A stretch of 64,000 bases of DNA from Endoryza sp044226045. GTDB taxonomy: Bacteria > Bacteroidota > Bacteroidia > Chitinophagales > Chitinophagaceae. Both the position numbers and the translations under genes were made by a program. The notes under the pieces were generated by a model. It was not told the DNA's origin and did not search any database. It saw nothing but the letters and a program-made list of their open reading frames with translations. Shown one piece after another: positions 60,233 to 64,000 of the stretch. Every line of letters begins with the position of its first letter. Positions within the stretch are counted from its first letter, which is position 1. Where the stretch lies: the NCBI GenBank assembly GCA_044226045.1, contig JBGAHR010000019.1, positions 1-64,000 of the forward strand. The letters run 5' to 3'.

Positions 60233-61297
60233 ATGTTGACCAACGATCTGGAAATTTTGCAATGCCCCCTGACAAAAGAAAGGCTGATGCCCGCCAGCGA
60301 CAGTCAACTCGCAACAGCCAACAAATTTGCGGGAACTATTCCCTTTCAATTTGCAGAAGGCCTGGTGAACCAGTCGGCCACCCTGTTCTACCCGGTATTT
60401 AATGGTATCTACTGCCTTCACCCCTCCTACGCGATCGCTCTGGAGGATCGGGCCTCTTTACCGCCGGCACTGACATTCGACCGTCAAAGAATCTTCAATT
60501 ACTTCAATGACATCCACTACGAAGCCTTCGATGGACAACAGATATATGGCGACGATAAAGACTTCGTTGATTTCAGACCGTTCCTTCTTGAGTATACACA
60601 ACATGGTTTTTATAATTGCCGGCAGTACATCCCTTCGAAAGGGAAGTACTATATAGATGCAGCCAGCGGTCCGGTTGCTTACAAGGAATACATAGCGCTC
60701 GCCGAAGGATATGAATATAGAGTCTGCCTGGATCTTTCCCTCAACGCGTTGATGCAGGCCAAACGAAATTTATCGGCACATCATCAGAAAGCGATTTTTA
60801 TTTGTTGCGATCTCTGTGCCATCCCGCTAAAACAGGATATCGGAGAAGCGGTGGTCTGTCAGCACGCGCTGTTTCATATAAAAAAAGAATTGCAAGGCCA
60901 GGCATTGAAGGAACTGGAAAGAATAACCCGGCCGGGAGGCAAAACAGTCATCGTTTACGACTGGTTTTATCACTCCTGGTTCATGAATATCGCGCTCGGA
61001 CCATACCAGCTATATAGAATCGTACGACACGTTGCCGGTAAATGGTATGCGAGATTGTTTCGAAAAGACAAACTGTATTTTTATTCCCATGGCTGGGGCT
61101 GGTTCAAACGAAATCATAGCGGGAAGAAAATATCCGTTTACGTTTGGCGAAGCTTCAATATTCATTTTTCCCGGTTCTATTTGCACCCCGGATTAGGCGG
61201 TTCCCGGATCATTCGTACTATCTGGAACTGGGAAAAAAAGTATCCCCGGTTCATGGGGCGGGCAGGCGAATATCCAATTATTGTGATTGATAAATAA
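60233..61297 (+). CDS. Class I SAM-dependent methyltransferase with Trm112-like N-terminus
   Basis: A 354-residue protein. I choose MLTNDLEILQCPLTKERL as the start because a TATCTTGG promoter-like box lies just upstream. Residues 1-70 resemble a zinc-less Trm112/UPF0434 domain (LEILQCPLTKERLMPAS, LFYPVFNGIYCLHPSYAIAL). The Rossmann methyltransferase core follows: KYYIDAASGPVAYKEYIALAEGYEYRVCLDLSLNALMQAKRNL (SAM loop), AIFICCDLCAIPLKQDIGEAVVCQHALFHIKKELQGQALKELERITRPGGKTVIVYDWF. The C-terminal 130 residues (HSWFMNIALGPYQLYRIVRHVAGKW) are amphipathic and may bind membrane or a lipid-linked substrate. Substrate unknown. Confidence 0.83.
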   Translation: MLTNDLEILQCPLTKERLMPASDSQLATANKFAGTIPFQFAEGLVNQSATLFYPVFNGIYCLHPSYAIALEDRASLPPALTFDRQRIFNYFNDIHYEAFDGQQIYGDDKDFVDFRPFLLEYTQHGFYNCRQYIPSKGKYYIDAASGPVAYKEYIALAEGYEYRVCLDLSLNALMQAKRNLSAHHQKAIFICCDLCAIPLKQDIGEAVVCQHALFHIKKELQGQALKELERITRPGGKTVIVYDWFYHSWFMNIALGPYQLYRIVRHVAGKWYARLFRKDKLYFYSHGWGWFKRNHSGKKISVYVWRSFNIHFSRFYLHPGLGGSRIIRTIWNWEKKYPRFMGRAGEYPIIVIDK

Positions 61298-61303
61298 TGC
61301 CCT

Positions 61304-61311
61304 TACATTTG
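61304..61311 (+). promoter_or_regulatory. -7 promoter box of gcvT
   Basis: TACATTTG, exact TAnnTTTG, 33 bp before the ATG. Confidence 0.6.
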
Positions 61312-61344
61312 CGGACCAAATTGAAACGGTTTTAAAGCTTAAGT

Positions 61345-62430
61345 ATGAAAAATACACCCTTCACCAGCAAACATCTTGCCCTCGGTGCGAAAATGGCCCC
61401 TTTTGCGGGTTATAATATGCCCATTAGTTATACCGGTATCAACGACGAGCATGCGGCGGTGCGTAATAATGCCGGTGTATTTGATGTGAGCCATATGGGT
61501 GAATTCATTCTGAAAGGCGAAAACGCACTCGACCTCATTCAACGGGTAACTTCCAATGATGCCTCCAAACTAACGGCCGGCAAAGCGCAGTATAGTTGCC
61601 TGCCCAATGCAGAAGGCGGCATTGTTGACGACCTGCTGGTATATTGCATTGAGGAGAATAAAGTATACATGCTGGTGGTGAATGCTTCCAACATCGAAAA
61701 AGACTGGAACTGGATCAGCCGGTTCAATACAAAGAATGTGGAGATGCACAATATCTCCGATAAAACCTGTTTGCTGGCTGTACAAGGTCCCAATGCTGCC
61801 AAGATCCTGCAACCGCTCACGAACCTGGACATTCTCAATCTCAAATATTACACATTTGTAAAAGGCAATTTTGCCGGCGTGGATAATGTAATCATCAGCG
61901 CAACCGGGTATACCGGGGCTGGTGGAGTGGAGATTTATTTTGAAGACAAGGACGGCAATGCCGAGAAGATCTGGGATGCCATATTCAGCGCACCTGCTCC
62001 CCAGCCGGTGAAGCCCATTGGTCTTGGCGCCCGTGATACCTTGCGACTGGAAATGGGTTTTTGCCTGTATGGAAACGATATTGATGACAGCACCTCACCC
62101 CTGGAAGCCGGATTGGGCTGGATCACCAAATTCACGAAGGATTTTACTGCAAGAGCCATTTTGGAGAAACAGAAAAATGAAGGTCTCAAAAGAAAGCTCG
62201 TTGGTTTTGAAATGAAAGACAAGGGCATTCCCCGCCATCATTATGAAATCAAGGATGCTGCCGGCAATAAAATCGGATACGTTACCTCCGGTACACAGTC
62301 GCCTTCGCTTCAGAAAGCCATCGGAATGGGTTATGTTGATGTGGCCCATGCCGCGCTGGATACCGAGATATACATTGCGGTTCGCGACAAACTCCTCAAA
62401 GCGCAGGTAGTGAAGTTTCCTTTTTCCTGA
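61345..62430 (+). CDS. gcvT: Aminomethyltransferase (glycine cleavage T protein)
   Basis: A 361-residue tetrahydrofolate-dependent enzyme that releases ammonia from the aminomethyl-lipoyl H protein and makes 5,10-methylene-THF. Signatures are PFTSKHLALGAKMAPFAGYNMPISYTGI, HAAVRNNAGVFDVSHMGEF, the GGIVDDLLVYCIEENKVYMLVVNASNIEKDWNWI block, AVQGPNA, GARDTLRLEMGFCLYGNDID and SPSLQKAIGMGYV. The folate-binding Asp is in VDDLLVY. Full length, with no gcvH or gcvP nearby. It leads a same-strand run with the SRPBCC and comB genes. Confidence 0.96.
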   Translation: MKNTPFTSKHLALGAKMAPFAGYNMPISYTGINDEHAAVRNNAGVFDVSHMGEFILKGENALDLIQRVTSNDASKLTAGKAQYSCLPNAEGGIVDDLLVYCIEENKVYMLVVNASNIEKDWNWISRFNTKNVEMHNISDKTCLLAVQGPNAAKILQPLTNLDILNLKYYTFVKGNFAGVDNVIISATGYTGAGGVEIYFEDKDGNAEKIWDAIFSAPAPQPVKPIGLGARDTLRLEMGFCLYGNDIDDSTSPLEAGLGWITKFTKDFTARAILEKQKNEGLKRKLVGFEMKDKGIPRHHYEIKDAAGNKIGYVTSGTQSPSLQKAIGMGYVDVAHAALDTEIYIAVRDKLLKAQVVKFPFS

Positions 62431-62489
62431 TCCGCCGACAAGTGATTTTGGAACGATTTTTTCTTGTATAGGACCATATCCACCGTCCT

Positions 62490-62963
62490 ATGCCACTCAT
62501 TCATTTAACCACCTTTATCGATGCGCCGGCAGAAAGAGTCTTCGATCTGAGCCGGAGTATTACCCTTCACAAGAAATCCATGGAGCAAAGCGGCGAAGAA
62601 GCCGTAGGTGGCATTACTTCCGGATTGATCAACCTGAACGAAACCGTTACCTGGCGGGCCAAACACCTGGGTAAGACCCGCCAGATGAGAATACGCATTA
62701 CCGCCATGAATGCGCCGTTGGTGTTTACCGATGAAATGGAAGAAGGAGATTTCAAGAGCATCCGTCACGAGCATCATTTCAAACAGGTCGAGAACGGAAC
62801 GATCATGATCGATCTGTTTCAATTCGAAACGCCCTATGGCTGGGCCGGAAAAGTTTTTAATCGTTTGTATTTAACAAGGTATCTTCGCCGCTTGTTAGAA
62901 CAACGCAACAGGATTATTAAAGAGTATGCCGAAAGCAACAAATGGCAGCACCTGTTGACCTGA
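62490..62963 (+). CDS. SRPBCC (START-like/cyclase) family protein
   Basis: A 157-residue helix-grip hydrophobic-ligand-binding protein. The pattern is HLTTFIDAPAERVFDLSRSITLHKKSM, then INLNETVTWRAKHLGKTRQMRIRITAM, DEMEEGDFKSIRHEHHFKQVENGTIMIDLFQFETPYGWAG and a long C-terminal helix (LYLTRYLRRLLEQRNRIIKEYAES). The family binds lipids, polyketides or cofactors; this member is of the common Bacteroidota 'SRPBCC' type with no known substrate. It starts 59 bp after gcvT, and its TGA overlaps the comB ATG by one base. Confidence 0.88.
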   Translation: MPLIHLTTFIDAPAERVFDLSRSITLHKKSMEQSGEEAVGGITSGLINLNETVTWRAKHLGKTRQMRIRITAMNAPLVFTDEMEEGDFKSIRHEHHFKQVENGTIMIDLFQFETPYGWAGKVFNRLYLTRYLRRLLEQRNRIIKEYAESNKWQHLLT

Positions 62964-63718
62964 TGATAACCAGAGAAGATATGAATGATCAGAAACCAAC
63001 GCTCTACACCTGTTTCTCCCCGGCTTTACTGCACCTGTATGATGTGAATGATGCCATCGTTGTCATCATTGATGTATTCAGAGCTACCTCTACCATTGCA
63101 TCTGCCCTTCAGAATGGCGCCCGCTGCGTGATCCCCGTTGATACCGTTGCCAAAGCAGTTGAAATGAGCAAAAGGGTGGAAGGCATTGCTGCCGGCGAAA
63201 GAGATGGAAAGATCGCGGAAGGACTGGAACATGGGAACTCTCCGCTCGAATACACCAGAGAATTTGTAGAAGGGAAAACACTGGTATTAACCACTACGAA
63301 CGGAACGCGTCTGTTACATATGGCCCTGGAAAACGGAGCCGATACGATTGTCACGGGGTCTTTTCCAAACCTGTCTGCCGTATGCAAATACCTGATCAGC
63401 CAAAAGAAAAATGTAGTACTCGGTTGTGCGGGTTGGAAAGACCGTTTCAATCTTGAAGACACCCTTTTTGCCGGTGCCGTTATACACCAGGTACAGGAGC
63501 ATTTCACCATACATTGCGACAGTTCACTTACCGCCAAACTCCTATATGAGCAGCAAAAAGATAGCCTACACCAGTTCGTACCTCAACTGACGCACTACCA
63601 CCGTCTCGTTGAACGATTTGGCCTGATCGAGGATATCCGGTTCTGCATAACGCCCGATGTAGCCAATGTGCTACCCATTTACAGGAACGGTAAGCTCGTT
63701 ATTGAAAATCCGGCCTAA
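62963..63718 (+). CDS. comB: 2-phosphosulfolactate phosphatase (ComB family)
   Basis: A 251-residue Mg2+-dependent phosphatase. The start at 62963 overlaps the SRPBCC stop (TGATG), giving translational coupling; the open frame runs a little further upstream. Signatures are VVIIDVFRATSTIASALQNGARCVIPVDTVAKAVEM, AGERDGKIAEGLEHGNSPLEYTRE, TLVLTTTNGTRLL, VTGSFPNLSAVCKYL, VVLGCAGWKDRFNLEDTLFAGAVIHQV. These match ComB proteins, which make 3-sulfolactate from its 2-phospho form in methanogen coenzyme M synthesis and in some bacteria. No comA or comC is nearby, so its bacterial role is uncertain. Confidence 0.9.
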   Translation: MITREDMNDQKPTLYTCFSPALLHLYDVNDAIVVIIDVFRATSTIASALQNGARCVIPVDTVAKAVEMSKRVEGIAAGERDGKIAEGLEHGNSPLEYTREFVEGKTLVLTTTNGTRLLHMALENGADTIVTGSFPNLSAVCKYLISQKKNVVLGCAGWKDRFNLEDTLFAGAVIHQVQEHFTIHCDSSLTAKLLYEQQKDSLHQFVPQLTHYHRLVERFGLIEDIRFCITPDVANVLPIYRNGKLVIENPA

Positions 63719-64000
63719 GAGAAAAGACGTATACAATCGCTGAAACTCAATGCCCGCAAGGATTTTGCCTGATTCGGCCCGGGTAAAATATTCCGGTGTT
63801 TCTGCGTAAAACAGCACTAAAATTTTTTGCTTTTTCCAAATTTGCTGTAATATTGTGCAGGAATCGGGCTGATAAGTCATCGCCAGAACACTCTCAAACT
63901 CATCAGTGCTTCTTATTCCGCTCAATATAAACTCAATTCAACAGATTTTATTCACTAAGTAGATCGGGCTGCACCAGTCCTTAACTCACAAGTTTTTATG
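63719..64000. other. Intergenic end of the window
   Basis: No gene is supported. The window ends in ATG (63998-64000), which could be the start of the next plus-strand gene. A minus-strand open frame at 63671-63925 overlaps the end of comB and has no family features. Confidence 0.4.

Noticed and set aside
63671..63925. 84-codon minus-strand open frame at the window end
   Set aside because: Overlaps the comB 3' end and has no recognisable features.
1..64000. tRNA, rRNA or insertion-sequence genes
   Set aside because: I read the gaps for T-loop consensus, rRNA landmarks, and transposase motifs and found none; a tRNAscan or Infernal run would be decisive.

Overview
The window looks like a chromosomal segment of a Bacteroidota bacterium, most likely of the family Chitinophagaceae (inference). 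Evidence seen in the sequence: moderate GC, very few Shine-Dalgarno-like sites, repeated TAnnTTTG promoter boxes (the Bacteroidota -7 element) close to start codons, a protein with a type IX secretion (T9SS) C-terminal tail, a secreted TPR-CHAT protein, lipoproteins with Bacteroidota-style lipoboxes, and families typical of the phylum (DUF4920, DUF3089, NIPSNAP, PadR-PspC pairs). I see no rRNA, tRNA, CRISPR array, insertion sequence or prophage. Most of the window is core chromosome.

Layout. 0-10 kb: two GNAT acetyltransferases, an old-yellow-enzyme reductase (namA), secreted proteins, asnS and feoB. 10-20 kb: a lipoprotein, the coupled pair DsbA-like/pfkB, a large Asn/Arg/Gly/Tyr-rich secreted protein, a sterol-desaturase-like hydroxylase and a multi-PAS histidine kinase carrying an exact 135-bp internal duplication. 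20-32 kb: polA, a 1262-residue secreted TPR-CHAT protein, uvrB, an M28 peptidase and mgsA, nearly all on the minus strand. 32-36 kb: a T9SS-tailed protein, a hicAB toxin-antitoxin locus whose toxin has a nonsense codon, recA, and an orphan minus-strand terminator that may mark a small RNA. 36-44 kb: pckG, a PLC-like phosphodiesterase overlapping an M1 aminopeptidase, a PlsC-like acyltransferase, an OmpA lipoprotein, a dienelactone hydrolase and recX. 44-54 kb: dnaN, a DUF2007 zinc-ribbon protein, a second desaturase-like enzyme, a beta-lactamase-fold protein that has lost its catalytic motifs, kdsB, a sugar transporter, kdnB, a NIPSNAP protein, DUF1003 and CorA. 54-64 kb: an orphan exbD flanked by repeats, a DUF3089 lipoprotein, a padR-pspC operon with a palindrome over the promoter, a methyltransferase, and gcvT-SRPBCC-comB.

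How genes work together: kdsB and kdnB, 2.6 kb apart, point to lipopolysaccharide built on 8-amino-Kdo rather than Kdo. recA, recX, polA, uvrB and dnaN are replication and repair genes scattered over 24 kb. pfkB, mgsA and pckG act around glycolysis and gluconeogenesis. padR and pspC form a probable self-regulated envelope-stress unit.

The most unusual feature is a family of modular, non-coding 'word' repeats. They are built from GTTTATCGTTTCACGTT, TGCAGTTTGCGGTTTGC, a CCGCC-TACGGCGG hairpin module and purine or pyrimidine tracts. They fill intergenic gaps near 35.9, 43.0, 43.7, 54.6 and 55.6 kb in both orientations.
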